Source: Gerris lacustris (Eukaryota > Arthropoda > Insecta > Hemiptera > Gerridae). Taken from it: a stretch of DNA of 64,000 bases. Made by a program: the position numbers and the translations under genes. A model generated the notes under the pieces. The model saw only the letters and a program-made list of their open reading frames with translations, was not told the DNA's origin and did not search any database. Location of the stretch: NCBI GenBank assembly GCA_951217055.1, contig OX578277.1, forward strand, positions 112,658,514 through 112,722,513, read 5' to 3'. Shown here in pieces: positions 10,996 through 21,822 of the stretch; the stretch's first letter is position 1, and each line of letters opens with the position of its first letter.

Positions 10996-11637
10996 GCAGT
11001 TAAAAAGTGCGAAAAACTATATTGATAAGAGTGCTTAATCTTATCGCCAATTTTAATTGATAACAAACGTAACCAAGTAAATGTGTGTTGTCAGGGCGTC
11101 CTACTCTAATATTTCCTTCGACTGAGTTTTTCTCCAGTGTGTGATAGTGACTCATCATGAAAGAGTTGAAGTTTAATAACCAAACAATGTCTTGAAACAA
11201 AAATATGGTATTTGTAACAATTGACCGGTTCGGGCTGTTCTAAAGCAGCCTTCTTCAGATAATCTACAAACAATTCAACAGACTTAATCGTAGGGTATAA
11301 ATTAAGGTTACATTAAATTGTTGTCGACTTCAAATTCCCAAGTGAGAAAATCATTTTAACAAGAAAACTACGCTAAAGATATGTCAAGAAATTAAGACAA
11401 AACGGAGGGAAGGATTACTCTATTATTTAACACACCACATGACAAATTTCTAATAAAAATTCTCTGCCAATAAGTGTGGCACATAGCTTCATCGCGTTCT
11501 ATTTTGTAAAATTTTATGATTTTAAACTATTAAAACCTTTTATTAAACAACGTTTTTTTATACTGTAAAAATTGTTTTATTAAACAACGTTATTATTTAA
11601 TAATTTATATTAATTTTTAATTTTTTAATTTTTTTAT
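10996..11637. repeat. Segmental duplication A, copy 1
   Basis: 642 bases matching 16203-16844 at an offset of 5207 with almost no difference (one substitution noticed: ATGACAAATT versus ATGACCAATT). Together the two copies bracket the first tRNA-like array. It contains a reverse-strand motif at 11222-11262 that reads CTGAAGA, a GGCTG/CAGCC stem, then CGAAC, and a family X 3' end at 11461. Confidence 0.9.
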
Positions 11638-14600
11638 ATAGAGGCCCGTGGTTCAAATCCCGGCACAGGAGTGTATTTTTCACTGTCTGTTTCCCGTAGT
11701 TAATAATAATTATAATTTGATTTAAATTAAAATTTAACTTTCCGTAGTATGAAAACTACCAAAAACTTAAAAAATTGAATTTCGAATTGATTGTACAAGG
11801 TACAGGTACTAATTGAGTACTTTATAATTATAAGCGTTAATTCTGGTTTAGTTCTAATGTCATAAATATTGACTGTCTAAATGTATATGAATATTGAAAG
11901 CTTGGATTCGGGACTAGTTATCGATTACGGTAGTGAAAAATCATTCTCCTGCGTAGCTTAGATGGAAGAGCGCTATACTGGAAATATAGAGGCCCGTGGT
12001 TCAAATCCCGGCACAGGAGTGTATTTTTCACTGTCTGTTTCCCGTAGTTAATAATAATTATAATTTGATTTAAATTAAAATTTAACTTTCCGTAGTATGA
12101 AAACTACCAAAAACTTAAAAAATTGAATTTCGAATTGATTGTACAAGGTACAGGTACTAATTGAGTACTTTATAATTATAAGCGTTAATTCTGGTTTAGT
12201 TCTAATGTCATAAATATTGACTGTCTAAATGTATATGAATATTGAAAGCTTGGATTCGGGACTAGTTATCGATTACGGTAGTGAAAAATCATTCTCCTGC
12301 GTAGCTTAGATGGAAGAGCGCTATACTGGAAATATAGAGGCCCGTGGTTCAAATCCCGGCACAGGAGTGTATTTTTCACTGTCTGTTTCCCGTAGTTAAT
12401 AATAATTATAATTTGATTTAAATTAAAATTTAACTTTCCGTAGTATGAAAACTACCAAAAACTTAAAAAATTGAATTTCGAATTGATTGTACAAGGTACA
12501 GGTACTAATTGAGTACTTTATAATTATAAGCGTTAATTCTGGTTTAGTTCTAATGTCATAAATATTGACTGTCTAAATGTATATGAATATTGAAAGCTTG
12601 GATTCGGGACTAGTTATCGATTACGGTAGTGAAAAATCATTCTCCTGCGTAGCTTAGATGGAAGAGCGCTATACTGGAAATATAGAGGCCCGTGGTTCAA
12701 ATCCCGGCACAGGAGTGTATTTTTCACTGTCTGTTTCCCGTAGTTAATAATAATTATAATTTGATTTAAATTAAAATTTAACTTTCCGTAGTATGAAAAC
12801 TACCAAAAACTTAAAAAATTGAATTTCGAATTGATTGTACAAGGTACAGGTACTAATTGAGTACTTTATAATTATAAGCGTTAATTCTGGTTTAGTTCTA
12901 ATGTCATAAATATTGACTGTCTAAATGTATATGAATATTGAAAGCTTGGATTCGGGACTAGTTATCGATTACGGTAGTGAAAAATCATTCTCCTGCGTAG
13001 CTTAGATGGAAGAGCGCTATACTGGAAATATAGAGGCCCGTGGTTCAAATCCCGGCACAGGAGTGTATTTTTCACTGTCTGTTTCCCGTAGTTAATAATA
13101 ATTATAATTTGATTTAAATTAAAATTTAACTTTCCGTAGTATGAAAACTACCAAAAACTTAAAAAATTGAATTTCGAATTGATTGTACAAGGTACAGGTA
13201 CTAATTGAGTACTTTATAATTATAAGCGTTAATTCTGGTTTAGTTCTAATGTCATAAATATTGACTGTCTAAATGTATATGAATATTGAAAGCTTGGATT
13301 CGGGACTAGTTATCGATTACGGTAGTGAAAAATCATTCTCCTGCGTAGCTTAGATGGAAGAGCGCTATACTGGAAATATAGAGGCCCGTGGTTCAAATCC
13401 CGGCACAGGAGTGTATTTTTCACTGTCTGTTTCCCGTAGTTAATAATAATTATAATTTGATTTAAATTAAAATTTAACTTTCCGTAGTATGAAAACTACC
13501 AAAAACTTAAAAAATTGAATTTCGAATTGATTGTACAAGGTACAGGTACTAATTGAGTACTTTATAATTATAAGCGTTAATTCTGGTTTAGTTCTAATGT
13601 CATAAATATTGACTGTCTAAATGTATATGAATATTGAAAGCTTGGATTCGGGACTAGTTATCGATTACGGTAGTGAAAAATCATTCTCCTGCGTAGCTTA
13701 GATGGAAGAGCGCTATACTGGAAATATAGAGGCCCGTGGTTCAAATCCCGGCACAGGAGTGTATTTTTCACTGTCTGTTTCCCGTAGTTAATAATAATTA
13801 TAATTTGATTTAAATTAAAATTTAACTTTCCGTAGTATGAAAACTACCAAAAACTTAAAAAATTGAATTTCGAATTGATTGTACAAGGTACAGGTACTAA
13901 TTGAGTACTTTATAATTATAAGCGTTAATTCTGGTTTAGTTCTAATGTCATAAATATTGACTGTCTAAATGTATATGAATATTGAAAGCTTGGATTCGGG
14001 ACTAGTTATCGATTACGGTAGTGAAAAATCATTCTCCTGCGTAGCTTAGATGGAAGAGCGCTATACTGGAAATATAGAGGCCCGTGGTTCAAATCCCGGC
14101 ACAGGAGTGTATTTTTCACTGTCTGTTTCCCGTAGTTAATAATAATTATAATTTGATTTAAATTAAAATTTAACTTTCCGTAGTATGAAAACTACCAAAA
14201 ACTTAAAAAATTGAATTTCGAATTGATTGTACAAGGTACAGGTACTAATTGAGTACTTTATAATTATAAGCGTTAATTCTGGTTTAGTTCTAATGTCATA
14301 AATATTGACTGTCTAAATGTATATGAATATTGAAAGCTTGGATTCGGGACTAGTTATCGATTACGGTAGTGAAAAATCATTCTCCTGCGTAGCTTAGATG
14401 GAAGAGCGCTATACTGGAAATATAGAGGCCCGTGGTTCAAATCCCGGCACAGGAGTGTATTTTTCACTGTCTGTTTCCCGTAGTTAATAATAATTATAAT
14501 TTGATTTAAATTAAAATTTAACTTTCCGTAGTATGAAAACTACCAAAAACTTAAAAAATTGAATTTCGAATTGATTGTACAAGGTACAGGTACTAATTGA

Positions 14601-16029
14601 GTACTTTATAATTATAAGCGTTAATTCTGGTTTAGTTCTAATGTCATAAATATTGACTGTCTAAATGTATATGAATATTGAAAGCTTGGATTCGGGACTA
14701 GTTATCGATTACGGTAGTGAAAAATCATTCTCCTGCGTAGCTTAGATGGAAGAGCGCTATACTGGAAATATAGAGGCCCGTGGTTCAAATCCCGGCACAG
14801 GAGTGTATTTTTCACTGTCTGTTTCCCGTAGTTAATAATAATTATAATTTGATTTAAATTAAAATTTAACTTTCCGTAGTATGAAAACTACCAAAAACTT
14901 AAAAAATTGAATTTCGAATTGATTGTACAAGGTACAGGTACTAATTGAGTACTTTATAATTATAAGCGTTAATTCTGGTTTAGTTCTAATGTCATAAATA
15001 TTGACTGTCTAAATGTATATGAATATTGAAAGCTTGGATTCGGGACTAGTTATCGATTACGGTAGTGAAAAATCATTCTCCTGCGTAGCTTAGATGGAAG
15101 AGCGCTATACTGGAAATATAGAGGCCCGTGGTTCAAATCCCGGCACAGGAGTGTATTTTTCACTGTCTGTTTCCCGTAGTTAATAATAATTATAATTTGA
15201 TTTAAATTAAAATTTAACTTTCCGTAGTATGAAAACTACCAAAAACTTAAAAAATTGAATTTCGAATTGATTGTACAAGGTACAGGTACTAATTGAGTAC
15301 TTTATAATTATAAGCGTTAATTCTGGTTTAGTTCTAATGTCATAAATATTGACTGTCTAAATGTATATGAATATTGAAAGCTTGGATTCGGGACTAGTTA
15401 TCGATTACGGTAGTGAAAAATCATTCTCCTGCGTAGCTTAGATGGAAGAGCGCTATACTGGAAATATAGAGGCCCGTGGTTCAAATCCCGGCACAGGAGT
15501 GTATTTTTCACTGTCTGTTTCCCGTAGTTAATAATAATTATAATTTGATTTAAATTAAAATTTAACTTTCCGTAGTATGAAAACTACCAAAAACTTAAAA
15601 AATTGAATTTCGAATTGATTGTACAAGGTACAGGTACTAATTGAGTACTTTATAATTATAAGCGTTAATTCTGGTTTAGTTCTAATGTCATAAATATTGA
15701 CTGTCTAAATGTATATGAATATTGAAAGCTTGGATTCGGGACTAGTTATCGATTACGGTAGTGAAAAATCATTCTCCTGCGTAGCTTAGATGGAAGAGCG
15801 CTATACTGGAAATATAGAGGCCCGTGGTTCAAATCCCGGCACAGGAGTGTATTTTTCACTGTCTGTTTCCCGTAGTTAATAATAATTATAATTTGATTTA
15901 AATTAAAATTTAACTTTCCGTAGTATGAAAACTACCAAAAACTTAAAAAATTGAATTTCGAATTGATTGTACAAGGTACAGGTACTAATTGAGTACTTTA
16001 TAATTATAAGCGTTAATTCTGGTTTAGTT
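11638..16029 (+). repeat. Tandem array 1 of a 348-bp tRNA-like unit
   Basis: About 12.6 copies of a 348-bp unit that appear identical by eye. Each unit has a 72-nt tRNA-like sequence, then GTGTATTTTTCACTGTCTG, an AT-rich body containing TTTGATTTAAATTAAAATTT, and TTGTACAAGGTACAGGTACT. Thirteen B boxes are present at 348-base steps from 11641; the first unit lacks the A-box half. The array begins and ends mid-unit, as expected for unequal exchange or insertion of rolling-circle product. Diverged single copies lie at 29.5 and 50.0 kb. Confidence 0.95.
11947..12018 (+). pseudogene. tRNA-like sequence, anticodon-loop GGA (first of 12 in array 1)
   Basis: Numbering as a tRNA works without gaps. 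Acceptor TCCTGCG pairs with CACAGGA at six of seven positions; the D arm is GCTT/GAGC; the A box is TAGCTTAGATGG; the anticodon stem is CTATA/TATAG with loop CTGGAAA, so GGA sits at 34-36; the B box is GGTTCAAATCC. Against a working tRNA: the T stem CGTGG/CCCGG has two mismatches, acceptor pair 6-67 is C-A, and a GGA (Ser) tRNA should have a long variable arm whereas this has five bases. The same sequence repeats every 348 bases to 15775. It may still recruit RNA polymerase III through its boxes. Confidence 0.8.
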
Positions 16030-16202
16030 AATCGTATGCAAAGGTGAATAATTCTTCATTTTTACCACCCTAGGGTGGAAAAAAGAGGAATTATAAAAAC
16101 GCGCATGCCCAATGAATATAAGTACGTAAAAAATCACTTTCTACGTATCTAAACAGAGATACAATGGTTATATTTTGTATCAATTGTAGATAAAGACTAT
16201 TC
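16030..16202 (-). repeat. Family Z fragment at the array edge
   Basis: Starts abruptly where the array ends. Contains AATAATTCTTC, a CGCGCATGCCCAATGAATA block, AATCACTTTCTACGTATC and AAACAGAGATACAATGGTTA, matching 28906-29035 and, reversed, the complete copy at 43279-43735. Confidence 0.7.
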
Positions 16203-16844
16203 GCAGTTAAAAAGTGCGAAAAACTATATTGATAAGAGTGCTTAATCTTATCGCCAATTTTAATTGATAACAAACGTAACCAAGTAAATGTGTGTTGTCA
16301 GGGCGTCCTACTCTAATATTTCCTTCGACTGAGTTTTTCTCCAGTGTGTGATAGTGACTCATCATGAAAGAGTTGAAGTTTAATAACCAAACAATGTCTT
16401 GAAACAAAAATATGGTATTTGTAACAATTGACCGGTTCGGGCTGTTCTAAAGCAGCCTTCTTCAGATAATCTACAAACAATTCAACAGACTTAATCGTAG
16501 GGTATAAATTAAGGTTACATTAAATTGTTGTCGACTTCAAATTCCCAAGTGAGAAAATCATTTTAACAAGAAAACTACGCTAAAGATATGTCAAGAAATT
16601 AAGACAAAACGGAGGGAAGGATTACTCTATTATTTAACACACCACATGACCAATTTCTAATAAAAATTCTCTGCCAATAAGTGTGGCACATAGCTTCATC
16701 GCGTTCTATTTTGTAAAATTTTATGATTTTAAACTATTAAAACCTTTTATTAAACAACGTTTTTTTATACTGTAAAAATTGTTTTATTAAACAACGTTAT
16801 TATTTAATAATTTATATTAATTTTTAATTTTTTAATTTTTTTAT
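16203..16844. repeat. Segmental duplication A, copy 2
   Basis: Match to 10996-11637. After 16844 the sequence continues into a further family X segment (to about 17040), whereas the left copy stops at the array. The first 170 bases occur a third time at 24464-24633. Confidence 0.9.
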
Positions 16845-17073
16845 TATTATTATTTTATTAATAATGTTGTTATTAATATTTTTCAATTTATTTAATTTTT
16901 CCCCGTTTTTTTAAACTGTAAAAACTGTTTTGAGGTTTACATAAATTAAAGTATTAAATTTACAAACATTTAGGAGCTTAGATGGTTGAAATTAATCTGG
17001 TGTCATCTGCAGACTACTTTCGACAAACCATTCAAATATCATAATAATTTCAAGATAAAAAGAACTTTTTATA

Positions 17074-17640
17074 TACTACGTTTTTAAATTTTCTGTTGAA
17101 TCGTATGTAATGTTGATAATATAATTGTTATTGTTATATAATATATAATGTTAGTGAAATAAAAATAGTTCCGAATTTATTTACTTCACATAAATGACAA
17201 CCATAGAGAGCTGATCTTAAACCTATAAAAGGATAAATCTTTGTACAACGGATCGCCCCAACACCAAATCTAAAGCATGTCATCGATATATTTTAAATAA
17301 TATAATCGGTATTTCCTGTTTTGCTGTCATTCAATGTTTATCTATCACAAATTTGGGACCCGTCAAAATGAAGATTGCGTAAATATTGGATATGGCAAAA
17401 CAAATAAAAAACTTGCGGATTTTTTCCGAACTAACTTTCCGCACAGCATAATTTGCTGAAAACTAATTAAATTCTGCTGAAAGATGGCTAAAAGTAATTA
17501 AATAATGCATTGATATCGTGTTTTGAGCTGTTCTAAAAGTTTCAAATGTCTAGCTATTCGGGAAGTTAGTTAGAAATTGATTGCCAGATTTGTACCGGAC
17601 AAACAAACAAACAAGAATGCAAGCTAATAAAAACGTAGTA
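17074..17640 (+). repeat. Dispersed repeat family Y, uninterrupted copy
   Basis: Bounded by TACTACGTTTTTA on the left and TAAAAACGTAGTA on the right, an inverted 13-mer. Landmarks: AATCGTATGTAATGTTGATA, GTACAACGGATC, AAACAAATAAAAAACTTGCG, TAGCTATTCGGGAAGTTAGT and a CAAA-repeat tract. Sequence left of the 13-mer (AGATAAAAAGAACTTTTT) is also shared between copies, so the 13-mer may not be the exact end. No coding capacity. It supplies empty sites for two insertions in the copy at 18936-20350. Confidence 0.75.
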
Positions 17641-17704
17641 AAATGGAGGGAAAGATTACTCTATTATTTAACACACCACATGACAAATTTCAAATAAAAA
17701 TAAT

Positions 17705-18219
17705 CTGCCAATAAGTGTGGCACATAGCTTCATCGCGTTCTATTTTGTATACTTTAATGATTTTAAACTATTAAAACCTTTTATTGTCCAATTTATTGAA
17801 TTTTTTCCAATTTTTTTTTAAACTATAAACAATTTTTTTTTTAGTTTTTACATAAATTAAAGTATTTAATTAGCAAAATTTAAGGAGCTTAGATGGTTGA
17901 AATTAATCTGATGCCATCTGCAGACTACTTTTGACAAACCATTCAAAGTTCATAAAAATCAAAATAAATGTATGTTTGTGCGCACGTGAAAGAGAAACAA
18001 ATGAGCGCAGAAGGTTGAAACTTATATGGGACCATCTGACGTGTAGTTTTTAGATATGCTGGCTCTCAATACCGACCGATAGAGAGACACGGAACCAAAA
18101 CTGTTCCCTGATGTCTGAAACGGATATCTTTCTTGGAATTTTTGAAATCGGAGACATAAAAAATGTTTGTTCTTCGGAAAGATCTCATAGCTTCCGTTAC
18201 CTTCCGTAAGCTCGGAAGC
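17705..18219 (-). repeat. Family X, full or nearly full copy
   Basis: Reverse-strand copy from CTGCCAATAAGTGTGGCACA to CTTCCGTAAGCTCGGAAGC. The tetranucleotide tract is shortened to CCGACCGATAGAGAGAC. Diverged from the 9541 copy. Confidence 0.7.
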
Positions 18220-18676
18220 AATATATCATCTATTTAAACTTTAACCCCTCATTTTAGAGTTTTAAGAATTTATTTTAGGGCTTCCTTCTATATTTCCTGA
18301 GTTCGCGTTATCACACATAACGTAACTGCAATATTTCAATTTTTTTTTTAGTTACTTTAGGAGATCATATGCGTTAACGGCGAACCGTCAGTCAGACAAA
18401 CTCCGGTTGACCTGTCAGGTGAGACTGAATAGTCCACACTGTCCGTGTGACAGTAATGTTCATGACAATAAACGATGTCTAATTAAACGGGACTCGAGCT
18501 TGTTACCTCCTAATTTTGAGGACCAGAGTCTTAGACAACACGGAAATCAGACTACTGTAGATTCGGTGCCTAGTCAATAAATTAGCGGTTAGGTTTCCTC
18601 CCTATTAATTCCAATGTTTGATGTGTATTCAATGGAGCAGCACCATCGGCACAACGGTACACCCCAACTCCTATAC

Positions 18677-18750
18677 TAATAGGATAGGGCTGGATGGAAG
18701 ATTGAACTGGCAGACAAAGGGTCCTTGGTTCAAATCCTAATTGCGGAAGT
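18677..18750 (+). repeat. tRNA-like head of a SINE
   Basis: A-box-like TAGGGCTGGATGG is followed by the good B box CTTGGTTCAAATCCTAA, then GTGTATTTTTTCTC, which resembles the start of the 348-bp unit body. The opposite strand gives a short frame with the familiar LGFEPRTLC peptide typical of antisense tRNA boxes; this is not a gene. Confidence 0.6.
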
Positions 18751-19025
18751 GTATTTTTTCTCATCTCTTTCTATCTTCTATAATTCTATTGTGTGTACTA
18801 CATTAGTTGTTTTCAACGAAATGTTGTCGAGATCTTTTTATGTCAAAATATAAAATAACAAAAACAAACTCAATTAATTATAACTAATAGGAGTTACATA
18901 ACTTGATGATATTTGTTTATTTTTGGATATATTTTTACTACGTTTTAATTAGCTTGCTTTCTTGTTTGTTTGTTTGTCCGATACAAATCTGGCAATCGAT
19001 TTCTAACTAACTTCCTGAATAGCTA

Positions 19026-19258
19026 CAGTCTATAAGATTAGAGTTGGCACAATCGAAGGCGGGAAACAACAAATGTGGAGGTAGTTTTGGGGTTATAAAA
19101 AGGGAAAATCAGTGTTGCCATGTTATATGTTTTGTGGAACAGGGGTAGAGTAGGGCATTTTTTTTCTAAAGTTGCATTCAAGATGGAGGACCAATAGAAT
19201 CGTTTCCCTCTCAAAATTTTCCCGCCTTCGATTATGCCAACACTAATCTTATAGACTG
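19026..19258. mobile_element. 233-bp MITE with TA target duplication
   Basis: Both ends read CAGTCTATAAGATTAG inwards, and the inverted repeat continues through the AATCGAAGGCGGGAAA block, about 40 bp in all with few mismatches. It is flanked by TA at 19024-19025 and 19259-19260. The uninterrupted site, with a single TA (GAATAGCTAGACATTTGAA when read in this orientation), exists in family Y at about 17545-17565, so boundaries are confirmed by an empty site. TA duplication fits the Tc1/mariner group. The core has no conserved protein. Confidence 0.9.
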
Positions 19259-19403
19259 TAGACATTTGACATTTTTAGCATAGCTCAGAACACGATGACA
19301 ATGCATTATTTTAATACTTTCAGCAGAATTTAATTGGTTTTCAGCAAATTTTGCTGTATGGAAAGTTAGTTCAATAACTTGCGGAAAAAATCCGCAAGTT
19401 ATT

Positions 19404-19533
19404 GCTTCCGAGCTTACCGAAGGTAGCGGAAGCATTGTGTTCACTTTTGAGAACGAAAAACTTTTATGCCTCCGATTTCAAAAATTCCAAGACAGAAATC
19501 CGTTTCAGACATCAGGGAACATTTTTGGTCTCG

Positions 19534-19573
<40 letters not shown>

Positions 19574-19991
19574 GGTCTGTGTGCCCGCGAATTATGAAAC
19601 GTGCGACGATAACTTGAGTAAATGTCGACCGATTTTGATGAAATTTGGTAGACATGTTCATTTTACCAATGCTCAGGACGAGTTCGTTGGACAACGTTTT
19701 CCGTCCAAGCGTTCACGAGCAACGCTCGCGTAAACGTGAACTTTAAATTTAAAATTGGAATTTTAGGTCGGGGGAAAAATCTAACTTCATCTATTCAATG
19801 AGACAAACATTTTTTACAAATACAATTTTTTAGTAAAATCAACAGCGACACCGCTATGAAGTGTTAAAGATCGCTAAAACTATTAATAGTTTTGTACAAA
19901 ATAAACAATATGACAATAAAGTAATACCGCAATAATTGTTATAGTACATGATAGGATGCGAGGAAGCTATGTGCCACACTAATTGGCAGTC
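19404..19991 (+). repeat. Family X copy inserted in family Y
   Basis: Starts GCTTCCGAGCTTACCGAAGG and ends CACTAATTGGCAGTC. It is flanked by TATT at 19400-19403 and 19992-19995, while intact family Y has a single TATT at this place, giving a 4-bp target duplication and exact element ends. A clean CTGT microsatellite lies at 19534-19572. From about 19575 to 19885 the interior is family T sequence, so this copy is a composite. Confidence 0.8.
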
Positions 19992-20168
19992 TATTTTATT
20001 TGTTTTGCCATGTCCCATATTAACGCTATCTTCATTTTGACGGGTTTCAAATTTCTGATTTTTATAAATAAGAGATAAACATTGAATGACAGCAAAACAG
20101 GAAACATATCGATTATATTATTTCAAATCTATCGATGGCACGGTTTAGATTTGGTGTTGGGGAGATCC

Positions 20169-21820
20169 GTTGTACAAAGATTTGTCCTTTTATAGGTTTT
20201 AGATCAGCTCTCTAGATGGTTGTCATTTATGTAAAGTAAATAAATTTAGAACTTTTTTTTTTTTTTTCACCAACATTATATATTATAAAAAAATAACAAT
20301 TATATTATCAACATTACATATGATTTAACAGAAAATTTAAAAACGTAGTATATAAAAAGTTCTTTTTATCTTGAAATTATTTGTTGTTATCCTCGTAAAT
20401 AAATAGTTTTTAACTTAATGTGTGTTCTCAGACACTGATAATGAGTTTCATGAAGGCTGAAACCTGCCTTGCTAAATCAAAAAATATTAATTTACGCTGA
20501 AAGACAGTTCATTTTACTCTGCCAATATGACCTTCATCGAATGAACCTTCCACATCTAATAATATTAAATATACAGGGTAACTGGCGATATATATGTGAA
20601 AAAATGAAGTAGGTTGTTCTACGTCTTATGGGCTACAAAAATCGCTAAATGAACCATGGGTCAAATCTTAACAGTTTTCCCACTAGGTCAAATTTTATGA
20701 TTTTTTTAAAATCGCACATCTTTGCTCGTAAAAACACTTATTGCTCCAAAAGTATAAAAGCTAGAACAAAATGTTTGGTAACGTTGTAAAGCTGACAAAA
20801 TGTCCAATAAGAAAAGTGTAAATTTAATTTTAATGCACTCAAATTACATGACAAAAAATGTGAACAAATTTTATTTTAAAGAAAAAAATTAAAAATTCCA
20901 TTTTTTGTGGTTCCATAATTTGATAAAGAACCGAGCTTAAACTTGTCGGACTTAAGGAAAAACTTCCTTATTTACTAACGTTTCAAACAATATTAATATT
21001 ATTACCCATTCATTAGACGGGACTTTTAGTAGACTTTGCTAAAAAGTAAACGAGAAATATGTTTATTGTTGACTTACAGGTGAGTAAATAAATAAAAGCA
21101 TATAAAAATGCAAGAATGGTTTAGTATACTCGTGGAATGGTTTAGTACCTCAACAATGGCAACAATATACATGTTTCTTTATTACTTTCAGCGAAGTTTA
21201 CTCACATTTTCGCTTTATGAATGGGTAATAATATTAATTGAAACGTTAGTCAATAAGGAAGTTTTTCCTAAAGTCCGAAAAGTTTAAGCTCGGTTCTTTA
21301 CCAAGTTATTGAACCGCAAAAAAATTGCTTTTTTAATTATTTTTCTTAAAAATATAATTTGTATATATTTTTTGACTTGTAATTTGAGAGCATAACAATT
21401 AAATTATGTATATTTTTCTTGTTGGACATTTTGTCAGATTTACAAAAATACTAAAACCTTTGTTCTAGCTTTTACACTTTTGGAGCGATCAGTGTTTTTA
21501 TGAGAATAGGTATGCGATCTCAAATAAATCATAAAATTTGTCCTTGCGGGAAAACGGTTAAGATTTGGTTTATATAGTGTTTTTTGTAGCCCCTGAGGCG
21601 TAGAACAACTTACTTCATTTTTTCACATATATCGCCAGTCACCCTGAATGCAGAGCAGCTTCGCTCACTTATTTATTGTTAAATGTTATTAATTAACAAT
21701 ATAAATTTAACAGGTTTAAAGTATTAAGCTAGCATGTGCAAGCTTTCCAAAACAATCCTTTTCCTAAATTTCATAACAGCCTTATATCATAACTTTATAA
21801 TCTCCGTTCTTTCGTTAATT
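20169..21820. repeat. Segmental duplication B, copy 1
   Basis: 1652 bases recurring at 24643-26294 with an offset of 4474 and few changes (for example CCTTGCGGGAAAACGG versus CCTTGCGGCATAACTG). It begins inside family Y and ends where tandem array 2 begins. Confidence 0.9.
20574..21646. mobile_element. Foldback element with ~230-bp inverted arms
   Basis: The left end CAGGGTAACTGGCGATATAT is answered by ATATATCGCCAGTCACCCTG at the right. The arms stay complementary inward through GAAGTAGGTTGTTCTACG, the TTAAGATTTG block and the AAAGCTAGAACAAA block. A second inverted pair inside involves AACCGAGCTTAAACTTGTCG and CCGAAAAGTTTAAGCTCGGT. No transposase. The CAGGGT-type end resembles mariner/IS630-like termini; no clear target duplication. 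A duplicate lies at 25048-26120. Confidence 0.85.
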
Positions 21821-21822
21821 AC

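Larger units (their letters stand above)
18936..20350 (-). repeat. Family Y copy interrupted by two insertions
   Basis: Reverse-strand family Y. Removing the MITE at 19026-19258 and the family X copy at 19404-19991 restores the sequence of the intact copies at 17074 and 37132. Overall nest: Y contains X, and X contains a piece of family T. Confidence 0.8.

Noticed and set aside
11947..15847. Cluster of functional tRNA-Ser(GGA) genes
   Set aside because: The boxes and anticodon loop are good, but the T stem has two mismatches, an acceptor pair is C-A, and the long variable arm required in Ser tRNA is missing. The unit is also dispersed like a SINE.
11638..16029. CRISPR array
   Set aside because: Direct repeats are regular, but the whole 348-bp unit is constant, with no short repeat and variable spacers, and the context is an animal genome.
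11000..16407. Identical 66-codon reverse-strand frame at two places as a conserved gene
   Set aside because: Identity comes from the segmental duplication flanking the array; no domain and no codon-level conservation to judge.
18582..18764. Protein with a GFEPRTLCLP motif
   Set aside because: This peptide is the well-known antisense reading of tRNA/SINE B boxes.
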